From assembly GCA_020831585.1 (NCBI GenBank), contig JAFIGE010000002.1:1-64000 (forward strand): 64,000 nt of DNA, written 5' to 3'. Source of the stretch: Opitutales bacterium (GTDB taxonomy: Bacteria > Verrucomicrobiota > Verrucomicrobiia > Opitutales > Oceanipulchritudinaceae). The first letter of the stretch is position 1, and the number at the start of each line of letters is the position of its first letter. A model generated the notes under the pieces. It was not told where the DNA came from, did no database searches, and saw only the letters and a program-made list of their open reading frames with translations. Of the stretch, positions 1-7,586 are shown piece by piece. Made by a program: the position numbers and the translations under genes.

Positions 1-1
1 G

Positions 2-613
2 GACGTCTCGGTCTTTATGCGGGAGGTGAAGACGCGCTTTACTTTGTGGTATAACGGGGAGCGCGGCACGGTGGGGACTTTCTGGGCGGAGCGTTTCCGC
101 AGTGTCATCGTGGAGGCCGATACGGAGGCACAACGGATGGTGGCGTCGTATATCGATTTGAACCCGGTGCGGGCGGGTCTGGTGGAAGACGCGGGCGACT
201 ATGGTTTCAGTGGTTTTGGGGAGGCGTGCGCAGGTGGCTCGGCGGCGCGGCGGGGAGTTGCCCGGATCGAGGGCAAGAGTGCCTGGACGACCCAATGGCA
301 TGAGCGTTACCGTGCGCGGTTGTGCAGCCGGATGGGGCCGGGAGTGCGCCCTCGCCGGGGAGACGTCCAGAGGCCTGCCGGAGAAGCAAAGGGTGAAGAT
401 AAAGAAGGTGGCGCTGTGTCCCCCAACCCCCGGCTTCTCTCGAAAATCCGCGCTTTTAGCGAGGGCTGGGTGGTCGGGTCGGTTGGGTGGGTGGAGAGCT
501 TCTGTGGGGTCAATGGTTGGCTGGGCTTTCGGAGGGGAAGGAAAGCCAAACCGGTTGTTGAGGACGGTGGGGCCGATTTCACGGGGGTCGCGACCGCCGT
601 GAAAGGACACTGA
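2..613 (+). CDS. REP-associated tyrosine transposase (RAYT), 5' end outside window
   Basis: This is the C-terminal part of a Y1/HUH transposase of the RAYT (TnpA_REP) family; the reading frame is open from base 2. RAYTs are single-strand DNA transposases linked to palindromic REP sequences. The visible part contains the conserved block AYIDLNPVRAG-like (here SYIDLNPVRAG), whose Tyr aligns with the catalytic Tyr of the E. coli protein. The HUH half lies upstream of the window. The protein is closely related to the complete copy at 46640-47638 and ends in the same way, with a GVATAVK-type tail encoded by a 26-nt hairpin (578-603). It is probably intact, but this cannot be shown without the left flank. 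Confidence 0.85.
   Translation, partial: DVSVFMREVKTRFTLWYNGERGTVGTFWAERFRSVIVEADTEAQRMVASYIDLNPVRAGLVEDAGDYGFSGFGEACAGGSAARRGVARIEGKSAWTTQWHERYRARLCSRMGPGVRPRRGDVQRPAGEAKGEDKEGGAVSPNPRLLSKIRAFSEGWVVGSVGWVESFCGVNGWLGFRRGRKAKPVVEDGGADFTGVATAVKGH
578..603 (+). repeat. 26-nt terminal hairpin of RAYT element
   Basis: The 26-nt inverted repeat begins TTC and ends GAA, with a GTCGCGAC core. Pairing base i with base 27-i gives 12 of 13 pairs, with a single mismatch at pair 8. It lies inside the last codons of the transposase gene. Copies with different stem sequence but the same length and core occur at 20254, 47603, 57763, 57962 and 58161. Confidence 0.75.
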
Positions 614-742
614 GACGGCCCGTAGCCATAGAAATCCGTCGAATTGCCCCGCGCTCCGCGCATTGCGCTTTGCCCCTGTCCCGCCTGCAAAAGCTAAACG
701 AAGGTTTGCGATTCTGCGCAAAGAGCGGTCGATTCGGAAGGT

Positions 743-1960
743 ATGCGAACGAATGAAGAGATCGGCGTTTTGGTGGAGGGTGTTTTGCCGGAGGTGGAAG
801 CTTTCAGGCGAGATTTGCATGCGCACCCGGAGTTGGGCTTTGAAGAAAGGCGCACGGCGGCACGCGTATTGGCGGAACTAGGGAAGTTGTCGGCCTTTGA
901 GGTGCAATCGGAAGTGGGCGGAACGACGGGTGTCGTCGCGACAATCGGAAAGAATCTTCCCGGCCCTTGTTTGGCTTTGCGTGCGGACATGGATGCGCTG
1001 CCACTCACAGAGTTGGGAATGGTTCCCCACGCTTCCAAGACTCCGGGCAAGATGCACGCGTGCGGTCACGACGGCCACACCGCGATCCTCGTGGGTGTGG
1101 CGCGTGTTTTGCAGGAAATTCGCGGCGAACTGGAGGGTCCGGTGAAGGTGATTTTTCAGCCCGCTGAGGAGGGCGGTGGAGGCGGGCGGGTTTTGCGGGA
1201 TGCGGGCGTTCTTAGAGAACCCATCGTCGATGCGGTGTTTGGACTCCACAACATGCCGGTGCCGGAGTTGCCGGAGGGGACTCTTGGGTTTCGATCAGGG
1301 CCCCTTATGGCTGGTACGGCTTCCTTTTATGTGAAGCTGCGCGGACGGGGAGGGCATGCCGCAGCCCCTCATCAATGTATCGATCCGATCGTCGTGGGCA
1401 GCGAGGTTGTGCAGGGTTTGCAAACGATCGTTTCACGGTCGCATGATCCGGTGAAAGCGCTGGTTATTTCTGTGACACGGTTCAACTCGGGGACCGCGCA
1501 GAATATCATTCCGGAAGAAGCGGAGTTGAGCGGAACGATTCGGGCTCTTGAGCCGTCCGTTCTGGACTTTGCCCTAAAGGCGGTTGACAAGCGGGTGCAA
1601 GGGATTGCGTCGGCTCATGGAGTGGAAGCGGAGGTTCGTTTTGTTCGCGGCTATCCGCCTCTTCTAAATAATGAAACGGCGACAGGTTTGCTCCATCGGG
1701 TGGCTGCCGAAATCGGATGGACAGAGCGGGTGCGCGAGGTGAGCCCGGTCATGGGCGGGGAGGACTTTGCTTATTACCTTGAAGATGTTCCGGGGGCCTT
1801 CTGGTTTCTCGGTGCGCATCCGGGCGGCTCCGAACCGGTTCCCTTTTGCCACAACCCTGCTTTTGATTTCAATGACCGGATTCTGTTTCCAGGAATCACC
1901 TTTCATGTGGAACTTGCGCGCCGTTTTGCGCGGCTCTGGCCGCAAGTGGCCGTTGGCTGA
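743..1960 (+). CDS. M20 family amidohydrolase (N-acyl amino acid / hippurate hydrolase type)
   Basis: This 405-aa cytoplasmic metallohydrolase belongs to the M20D amidohydrolase family (hippuricase, N-acetyl-amino acid deacetylase, IAA-amide hydrolases). It should cleave an acyl group from an amino acid. Expected metal ligands are visible: ACGHDGH at 106-112 (Cys107, His109), the QPAEEGGGG block with Glu142/Glu143, GLHNMP, and a C-terminal CHNPAFDFND. Length matches the family. The ATG is preceded by GGAAGG. The gene stands alone, about 90 bp ahead of the decarboxylase gene. The substrate cannot be read from the sequence. Confidence 0.9.
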   Translation: MRTNEEIGVLVEGVLPEVEAFRRDLHAHPELGFEERRTAARVLAELGKLSAFEVQSEVGGTTGVVATIGKNLPGPCLALRADMDALPLTELGMVPHASKTPGKMHACGHDGHTAILVGVARVLQEIRGELEGPVKVIFQPAEEGGGGGRVLRDAGVLREPIVDAVFGLHNMPVPELPEGTLGFRSGPLMAGTASFYVKLRGRGGHAAAPHQCIDPIVVGSEVVQGLQTIVSRSHDPVKALVISVTRFNSGTAQNIIPEEAELSGTIRALEPSVLDFALKAVDKRVQGIASAHGVEAEVRFVRGYPPLLNNETATGLLHRVAAEIGWTERVREVSPVMGGEDFAYYLEDVPGAFWFLGAHPGGSEPVPFCHNPAFDFNDRILFPGITFHVELARRFARLWPQVAVG

Positions 1961-2053
1961 GTTCCCGTTTAAATCTTTGGCCGGAAGGTCTGATTTTGAG
2001 ATGGTGGTTCGTTTTGCATTGAAACGAGTCTCGGGAGGGTCAGCGATGGGGGC

Positions 2054-2950
2054 ATGTCAGAGGCAATTCGGTATTTTCATCGGGAACGGGGTGTGTTGGA
2101 GTCGGAGCCGGTTTATGGTGAGCGTTGGCTTCGCTGGGCTTATGAGAATCCTTTGGGTCGCTTAACGGTGGCGGCTGTTGCGAAACGGGCGTGGTTTTCG
2201 CGCTGGTATGGGCGGCGCATGTCAACTGCGGCTTCGCGCCGCCGAATTGCTCCCTTTGTGGAGACTTATGGAGTCGACCCAAGGGAGTTTGCCGGGCCGG
2301 TTTCCGCCTTCAGATCCTTCAATGATTTCTTTGTGCGCAAGCTGCGCCCGGAGGCGCGGCCGATTGTGGCCGACGAGGGTGCGTTGGCTTTCCCCGCTGA
2401 TGGGCGGCATCTGGGATTTGCGGATGTCGACGAGGCTCCCGGTATCTATGCAAAGGGCCAGCGGTTTTCCGTGCGGGATCTTTTTGCCGGGAGCGTGGAG
2501 TCCGTTCCGAAGCGCGCAGCGGTGGTGATCTCGCGTCTTTGCCCTCTTGACTACCACCGCTTTCATTTCGCCGATGCGGGGCGGGCGGGGCATCCGTCTT
2601 CGATTCCCGGGGATCTCTTTAGTGTGAGCCCCATTGCCCTGCGCCGTTCCCTGAACTACCTTTTTGCGAACAAGCGGGTCGTGACGGAGATTCAACATGC
2701 TTCCGGCCGAACCTTCTGGCAGGTGGAGGTGGGGGCGACCAATGTGGGGGGAATCGTGCAGACCTATGAAGGAAACTCGCCGGTGGAAAGGGGAACCGAA
2801 AAAGGTTTTTTCCACTTTGGGGGTTCCTGCGTGATTACGGTTTTTCCAGCGGATGCGGTGGAATTGGCCGATGACCTTTGCCACCACTCGGCCGCGCAAA
2901 CAGAACTTTTCGCCAAGATGGGCGCGAGGATGGGGCGTTGGCGGGGCTAG
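2054..2950 (+). CDS. psd: Phosphatidylserine decarboxylase (type II-like)
   Basis: This 298-aa inner-membrane-associated pyruvoyl enzyme converts phosphatidylserine to phosphatidylethanolamine. The self-processing site is FGGSC (Ser258 would become the pyruvoyl group). The expected triad partners are Asp116 in FPADGR and His168 in LDYHRFH. The N-terminal residues 1-100 match the longer clostridial/chlamydial-type enzymes rather than the short archaeal type. The C-terminus has Cys after the GGS where Thr or Ser is more usual. Its stop overlaps by 4 bp the stop of the convergent gene at 2947-3363. No phosphatidylserine synthase gene is in the window. Confidence 0.92.
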   Translation: MSEAIRYFHRERGVLESEPVYGERWLRWAYENPLGRLTVAAVAKRAWFSRWYGRRMSTAASRRRIAPFVETYGVDPREFAGPVSAFRSFNDFFVRKLRPEARPIVADEGALAFPADGRHLGFADVDEAPGIYAKGQRFSVRDLFAGSVESVPKRAAVVISRLCPLDYHRFHFADAGRAGHPSSIPGDLFSVSPIALRRSLNYLFANKRVVTEIQHASGRTFWQVEVGATNVGGIVQTYEGNSPVERGTEKGFFHFGGSCVITVFPADAVELADDLCHHSAAQTELFAKMGARMGRWRG

Positions 2951-3363
2951 GGTTGCTCCCGATAACCGGGCCCATACACCTCGCGAACGAGGCGCAGAAG
3001 GCGATTGCCGGAGATGCGCACATGCAGGATCCCGCGCCGCGTCGAAGATGAGACGTATTTATGCTGGTAAAAGTCGATATCGTATTTGATGTCGGAGACA
3101 CGGGATTTCCTTCCAATGGTTTCCACCAGCTTGCGCTCTTCATAAAAGAAGTCGGGGCGCAGGAAATGCATCATCCAGTAGATGAGGCGCGCCCGAAGAA
3201 AGAGCCCCCTCCGAAGCGCGCGAGTCTGGTAGCGGCACGGATCACAGGCAAAGTATTCGCAGAAACGGTCTTGGAAGGTGGGATCTCCCGTTTCCGAAGG
3301 ACTGTCTGGAGGAGCATAATGATCGCCGGTGGTCACCGGACGGGTATGTTCGGGCACACTCAT
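2947..3363 (-). CDS. Hypothetical protein, 138 aa
   Basis: I do not recognise the family. The ATG at 3363 is chosen because an AGGAG lies 13 nt upstream and the residues before it look non-coding. The protein is soluble and basic, with two Cys in FACDPCRYQTRAL (a possible CxxC-like pair spaced by two residues), then an aromatic stretch around YWMMHFLRPDFFYEERKLV and a C-terminal half rich in Arg, Tyr and Val. No signal peptide is evident. It is convergent with psd, sharing 4 bp at the stops. It is probably real because it has balanced codon use and a ribosome site, but its function is unknown. Confidence 0.6.
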   Translation of the reverse strand: MSVPEHTRPVTTGDHYAPPDSPSETGDPTFQDRFCEYFACDPCRYQTRALRRGLFLRARLIYWMMHFLRPDFFYEERKLVETIGRKSRVSDIKYDIDFYQHKYVSSSTRRGILHVRISGNRLLRLVREVYGPGYREQP

Positions 3364-3674
3364 CACGTGAAAAAAGCTCCTGTTAGAACCACGGCATTTC
3401 GATGAAGGCAAGCCTTAGGATCTGTTTAACTTTTATTTTTACGCTTTATGTCGATATTTGTGTTTTTGGGCGTCGGCATCGTCTTTCTGGGGTTTTCGCT
3501 GGTTCCTTCTTGCTTGTAGGGAAGGTGTTAGCGCAAGATCACTCCTTGTCTGCAAACCTCCCCAACTATGAAATTGCATCTTCTCTCCGACACCCCCGCC
3601 GGCATCCGCGCCTCGATGCCGCCCGCTTATGTCATTCCTTCGTCCGATCATAAAGAGCCCCGGTTTTTCTGCGT
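3364..3674. other. Intergenic region, divergent start of 2947-3363 gene and NDP-sugar dehydratase gene
   Basis: This gap of about 310 bp separates two divergently read genes and should hold both promoters. It has an AT-rich part (about 3418-3470) with no convincing -35/-10 pair that I can defend, and a short ORF at 3568-3678 described separately. Longer ORFs on either strand here have atypical composition and are not accepted. Confidence 0.4.
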
Positions 3675-3678
3675 ATGA
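3568..3678 (+). CDS. Possible 36-aa small protein coupled to the next gene
   Basis: The ORF starts at ATG 3568 and reads MKLHLLSDTPAGIRASM..., ending with a TGA that overlaps the ATG of the following gene (ATGA). The overlap would allow translational coupling. There is no strong Shine-Dalgarno site for either start. It could equally be a chance ORF or the remains of an alternative upstream start. There is no homology that I can recognise. Confidence 0.25.
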   Translation: MKLHLLSDTPAGIRASMPPAYVIPSSDHKEPRFFCV

Positions 3679-5552
3679 GTCGCTTTGTCTTTTCGTTTGG
3701 CCGCCGGAGCCGGTGGTTGCTTCTGGGTCTCATCTACGCGGCAATTCTTGTCGCGGCCGCGTGGTTTGCCTTTGAGGTTCGTTTTGATTTCAGGGTGGGG
3801 GAGCGATTTGGCTACGTGCGCAATATGGTGATAGTGCCGATGGTCTTGTGCCAGCTGATCGCGTTGATTGTCGCCCGCCAGTTTGGCACACTCCTCTCTT
3901 ACTTCAGTTTGCCCGATTTGCTGCGACTGGTGGTGGCCATGTCGATCACGGCGGTCCTTTTTTTCGTCTTCCCGCTGAAAGCGGTCGATACGGATGAGAT
4001 GATCATTCCCCGGGGGGTGATTTTAATCAACTTTGCTCTGGCCGTGGGAGGCTTGTCGGCTTTTCGGATTGGATTGCGGGTCTATCATGAGCGCTACCGC
4101 CGCTCCCGGACCGATCGCAGCCGGGGTCTCCTGCGCTTGGCTATCGTGGGAGCGGGCGATGTGGGTGCAACCCTGGCGAAGGAAATGTTAAGCGTGCCGG
4201 CTCACGGTTTCCGCCCGGTCCTTTTCTTTGATGACGATGTCAACAAGCACGGAAAGATCATTCACGGCGTTCCTGTGGCCGGCAAACCGGAGGACATCGA
4301 GCGTATTGCGGAAAAAGTATCGTTTTCCCATGCTGTGATTGCGATGCCCTCGGCGTCCTCGCGGCGGGTGAGTGAAGTCATCAACATCATGTCGCGTGCC
4401 GGGCGCAAGGTGGAGATTGTCCCATCTTTGCAAGAGCTGGCGGCGGGCCGGGTGAAGGTTTCGCGTATCCGTCCGGTGGATGTGCAGGACCTTTTGGGGC
4501 GGGAACCGGTGGATTTGGATGGCGAGCAAATCCGTAAGATGATCGCCAACCGGGTGGTGCTGGTGACGGGTGCCGGCGGAAGTATTGGGAGTGAGCTCTG
4601 CCGCCAGATCGTATCCCACAATCCCCGGCGTCTGCTCATGGCGGAGCAATCGGAGGGGGCGCTCTTTCTGATCGAGCAAGAGCTGCTGCGCACGGGGACC
4701 GCTACATCGGTGGTGACACCGCTCGTGGCGGATATTCTGGATCGGGGACGAATGGACGAGATTTTTGCGCGTTTCCGGCCTTCGTTGGTTTTTCATGCAG
4801 CGGCGCATAAGCACGTTTTCATGATGGAGCGCCAACCGGGCGAAGCGGTGAAAAACAACTCCATGGCCACGGCCTGTCTGGCTGATGTGGCCATCGCGCA
4901 CGGAGTGGAGCAGTTTGTCTTCATCTCTACGGACAAAGCGATCAATCCCACCAACGTGATGGGGGCGACGAAGCGGCTGGCGGAACTCAATCTGCTCGAG
5001 CGCCAGCATCGACCTGAAGTAAAGACACGTTTCAGTGCGGTACGCTTCGGTAATGTGCTCGGCTCCTCGGGAAGTGTGGTCCCCATCTTTCGTCAACAGA
5101 TTGCGGCAGGCGGCCCGGTAACGGTAACCCATCCGGAAGTGACGCGTTACTTCATGACGATCCCGGAGGCGGTTGGGTTGGTTTTGCAGGCCAGCACGCT
5201 GGGCAAAGGCGGAGAAATTTTCGTTTTGGATATGGGTGAGCCGGTCAAGATCATCGATCTCGCCCGGCAGATGATTTTGCTTTCCGGCCTTCGTCCGGAT
5301 GAGGATATCGAAATCCGCTACACCGGTCTGAAGCCTGGTGAAAAGCTTTACGAAGAGCTTCAGCACTTCACCGAGGCCTTGCAACCGACTTCCCACCCGC
5401 GAATCCGCAGCCTCGTTGCGCCGGCTGAGGGGGCTTGCCTACAAAAGGAGATCTATGCGGTCTTGCAGTCGAAGTTGAACAAGGCCTCGGCCAACGAAAT
5501 CAAGGAAATCCTCCAGAATCTCGTTCCGGAGTACAGCCCATTCCTCGATTGA
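3675..5552 (+). CDS. Membrane-anchored NDP-sugar dehydratase/epimerase (CapD/WbpM/FlaA1-type)
   Basis: This 625-aa polysaccharide biosynthesis protein has four N-terminal membrane segments (about residues 12-135). A first Rossmann domain (IVGAGDVGATL, about 157) follows, and then the catalytic extended-SDR domain with TGAGGSIGSE at about 297. The catalytic region carries FISTDKAINPTNVMGATK, the Ser/Met/Lys arrangement of the WbpM class instead of Tyr-Lys. The family makes UDP-4-keto-6-deoxy sugars for capsule, O-antigen or glycan, acting at the inner membrane face. Length fits. No glycosyltransferase cluster surrounds it, so the final sugar is unknown. Confidence 0.9.
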   Translation: MSRFVFSFGRRSRWLLLGLIYAAILVAAAWFAFEVRFDFRVGERFGYVRNMVIVPMVLCQLIALIVARQFGTLLSYFSLPDLLRLVVAMSITAVLFFVFPLKAVDTDEMIIPRGVILINFALAVGGLSAFRIGLRVYHERYRRSRTDRSRGLLRLAIVGAGDVGATLAKEMLSVPAHGFRPVLFFDDDVNKHGKIIHGVPVAGKPEDIERIAEKVSFSHAVIAMPSASSRRVSEVINIMSRAGRKVEIVPSLQELAAGRVKVSRIRPVDVQDLLGREPVDLDGEQIRKMIANRVVLVTGAGGSIGSELCRQIVSHNPRRLLMAEQSEGALFLIEQELLRTGTATSVVTPLVADILDRGRMDEIFARFRPSLVFHAAAHKHVFMMERQPGEAVKNNSMATACLADVAIAHGVEQFVFISTDKAINPTNVMGATKRLAELNLLERQHRPEVKTRFSAVRFGNVLGSSGSVVPIFRQQIAAGGPVTVTHPEVTRYFMTIPEAVGLVLQASTLGKGGEIFVLDMGEPVKIIDLARQMILLSGLRPDEDIEIRYTGLKPGEKLYEELQHFTEALQPTSHPRIRSLVAPAEGACLQKEIYAVLQSKLNKASANEIKEILQNLVPEYSPFLD

Positions 5553-5595
5553 GGGGGCGGGGATCGGGAAGTTGGGAGCCCACTCCCTCTTTGCC

Positions 5596-6525
5596 TCAGA
5601 CAACGCTGGGCCAGTGAAACCACACGACAAAGGAGTCGTCGAGGACCTTCAGTCCGATGTAGCGGCGGCTGACCGCGCTCTTCCAGTTTCCCAAACCGAA
5701 GGCAGAGGCCACGAAATCCGCGCAGATATTCAGGCCGTAGCCGCTGCTATCAGTTGATTCACGCGCGCTGAAGAGGCGTTCAAGTCCGTCGGGAAAGCGC
5801 TTCCGCAATTCGGCGGCGTGCGCGGCGGAAATCCGGTTTGCCAAGACCATGCGCAAAATGGGCGGCTTGGCTCCTTCATCGATGGGGAAAATGTGAAAGT
5901 AAACTTTTCCATCTTCGGCAAAGCGGCCGGCATTGTTCATGCAATTATAGACGATGCGATCGAGCGCGGAAAACTCCATACACCGCTCGGAGATAGAGCC
6001 CTCGTAGGCACATTCGTAGACCACTTCGAGAGTTTGCTCACTTGTTAGCCGATAGGCGGCATCTTTCCACTTTTCCGCCAGGAGACTGATGGAATGCCCG
6101 TGCTCGGCGCGATCGCGCTCGACGGTGACAGGATCTACTTGCGGCACACAGTTCCGGAACATTTTGAGGTGGTCCCGCACCAACCGGAATACCTGCATGG
6201 CAAACTGCCGACCCCAGGGATACACCCCGCAGCGAATGAGATCGAGCGTCACCAGAATCCCCGCCAGGCAACCTCCGCGGATGTCATGGATGGCCTTGGG
6301 CACCCGTTCATCCTTCGCCGACTTCAATGTTTCCGTGCCCAGTTGCTGCGCCCAGGTCGTGAGATCGGCGAGATGGAGCACCTCGACCTCCTGAAAATCC
6401 ACCGGCGGCACATCCTCGCCCCCACTCATCGGACGGAGCAGCTCAAATAGAGCGAATAGCCGGTCATACATTTCTTGCATCAGCACCCGGTCGCTTCGAT
6501 GGAAGAGATCGAGCGGTGTATTCAT
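5596..6525 (-). CDS. Orphan histidine-kinase-like protein, degenerate
   Basis: This 309-aa protein starts at the ATG at 6525; an upstream in-frame extension to 6681 is less coding-like. It shows a helix with HDIRGG (residues about 100-120) where kinases carry the phospho-acceptor H-box, then RIVYNCMNNAGR, which looks like an N-box (ATP/Mg). A GYGLNICADFVASAFG segment resembles the second glycine box. The DxGxG box is not visible. There is no sensor domain, membrane segment or receiver domain, and no response regulator next to it. It may be a pseudo-kinase, a phosphotransfer scaffold or a very divergent kinase. It is convergent with the NDP-sugar gene, 43 bp apart. Confidence 0.6.
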   Translation of the reverse strand: MNTPLDLFHRSDRVLMQEMYDRLFALFELLRPMSGGEDVPPVDFQEVEVLHLADLTTWAQQLGTETLKSAKDERVPKAIHDIRGGCLAGILVTLDLIRCGVYPWGRQFAMQVFRLVRDHLKMFRNCVPQVDPVTVERDRAEHGHSISLLAEKWKDAAYRLTSEQTLEVVYECAYEGSISERCMEFSALDRIVYNCMNNAGRFAEDGKVYFHIFPIDEGAKPPILRMVLANRISAAHAAELRKRFPDGLERLFSARESTDSSGYGLNICADFVASAFGLGNWKSAVSRRYIGLKVLDDSFVVWFHWPSVV

Positions 6526-6992
6526 GTGATCACCCGTGTATCGACGGGTTCGTTGAAGCGAAATGTCCAGCGGTGCCAAATCCAGCAAACCGCGCCCGGA
6601 CAAGGGAGAAGCCGAAGGGGTCATTAAAACTATCGTGATCGTTAAGAGAAAATCGCTCATGAGCCTCTTGGGAGGCATCATTGCGGAACCTGCTCCAAAT
6701 TACAAATCTTCCGCCGTTGCCCTTGTCAATGCTGAATGCAGGCCCCGGCGGGCTGGAGGCGTGGCAAAAAGTGTGGGGATTTTGCTGGAGTTGCGGCTTT
6801 AGCCGGTCCCGCTGCCCATCGTTCTCGCCACTCGCCGACACTGCATAAATGCGGGACCAACGTCTACAAGCCGCCGATGGAGCCCCCGCAATTTTTATCG
6901 CCCCCCTGGGGATACCGGAGGAAAACGAGGGCTTGAACTCCTTTCGCACCTTCGCCACTGTCGCCGGTTTTTCATCTTAAATCGAATTTTCT
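6526..6992. other. Intergenic region upstream of efp
   Basis: This is a divergent gap of about 470 bp. It holds ORFs on both strands (for example 6530-6958 minus), but their composition is unlike the neighbours and they match nothing I know. The promoters of efp and of the kinase-like gene must lie here. The efp ATG has no Shine-Dalgarno sequence: the 20 bases before it are AT-rich. I see no repeat or RNA gene. Confidence 0.4.
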
Positions 6993-7556
6993 ATGGCCAA
7001 GGTCAACACCATCAAGCGCAAGAATGTTATCCGCTACAACAACGATCCGTGTATCGTGAATGAGTGCGTCATCCGCACGCCTCCCAACCTCACTTCGTTT
7101 TGCCAGATGACCCTGCGCAACCTCGTTAACGGAAAGGTGGTGCACGTGCGCTGCCCCGTGAGCGAGAGTTTCGACGTGTTGCCCACGGAGCAGCGCAAGG
7201 TGGAATACAGCTACGAGAATCAGGGCATCTATGCCTTTATGGATAACGATACTTTCGAGCTGATTGAGCTGAACCGCGAGATTATCGAGGATGCCATTAA
7301 CTATCTCGTGCCCGGAAATGAGTACGAACTGTATTATGTGGACGGTTCGCCTCTGACGATCAATTTGTCGTCGGCCGTAGACATGAAGGTGGTGGAGGCT
7401 CCGGAGGCCATCCGGGGGGATACCTCGGGTAATGTGCAAAAGCCGGTGACCATGGAGACCGGGCTCACGGTGATGGTGCCGCTCTTCATTAAGGAGGGCG
7501 AACTCATTCGCATCAGCACGGATGACGGCAGCTACTTGGGTCGCTCCAAGGATTGA
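6993..7556 (+). CDS. efp: Elongation factor P, non-lysine tip
   Basis: This 187-aa protein has the three EF-P domains: a KOW-like N-domain, a central OB domain (FMDNDTFELIEL), and a C-terminal OB domain ending TGLTVMVPLFIKEGELIRI. It relieves ribosome stalling at polyproline by reaching into the P-site. The loop that normally reads PGKG, with a modified Lys34, reads TPPNLTS here (residues 29-35), so Asn32 occupies the place of the lysine. A lysyl- or rhamnosyl-modified tip as in E. coli or Pseudomonas is therefore not possible at that residue. No epmA, epmB or earP gene is nearby. It is a monocistronic gene with an AT-rich leader and no Shine-Dalgarno site. Confidence 0.93.
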   Translation: MAKVNTIKRKNVIRYNNDPCIVNECVIRTPPNLTSFCQMTLRNLVNGKVVHVRCPVSESFDVLPTEQRKVEYSYENQGIYAFMDNDTFELIELNREIIEDAINYLVPGNEYELYYVDGSPLTINLSSAVDMKVVEAPEAIRGDTSGNVQKPVTMETGLTVMVPLFIKEGELIRISTDDGSYLGRSKD

Positions 7557-7586
7557 GCCAGCGGGATCGCCTGATCGCGTGGCTCA
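7554..7586. terminator. Hairpin between convergent efp and tonB-type gene
   Basis: A perfect 7-bp inverted repeat, TGAGCCA...TGGCTCA, brackets the 27-bp gap. Each arm contains the stop codon of one of the two convergent genes. There is no clear T-run on either side, so its role as a bidirectional terminator is inferred from position only. Confidence 0.35.

Noticed and set aside
6530-6958. 142-aa ORF on the minus strand
   Set aside because: It has atypical composition, no ribosome site and no recognisable domain, and it lies across the promoter region of efp.
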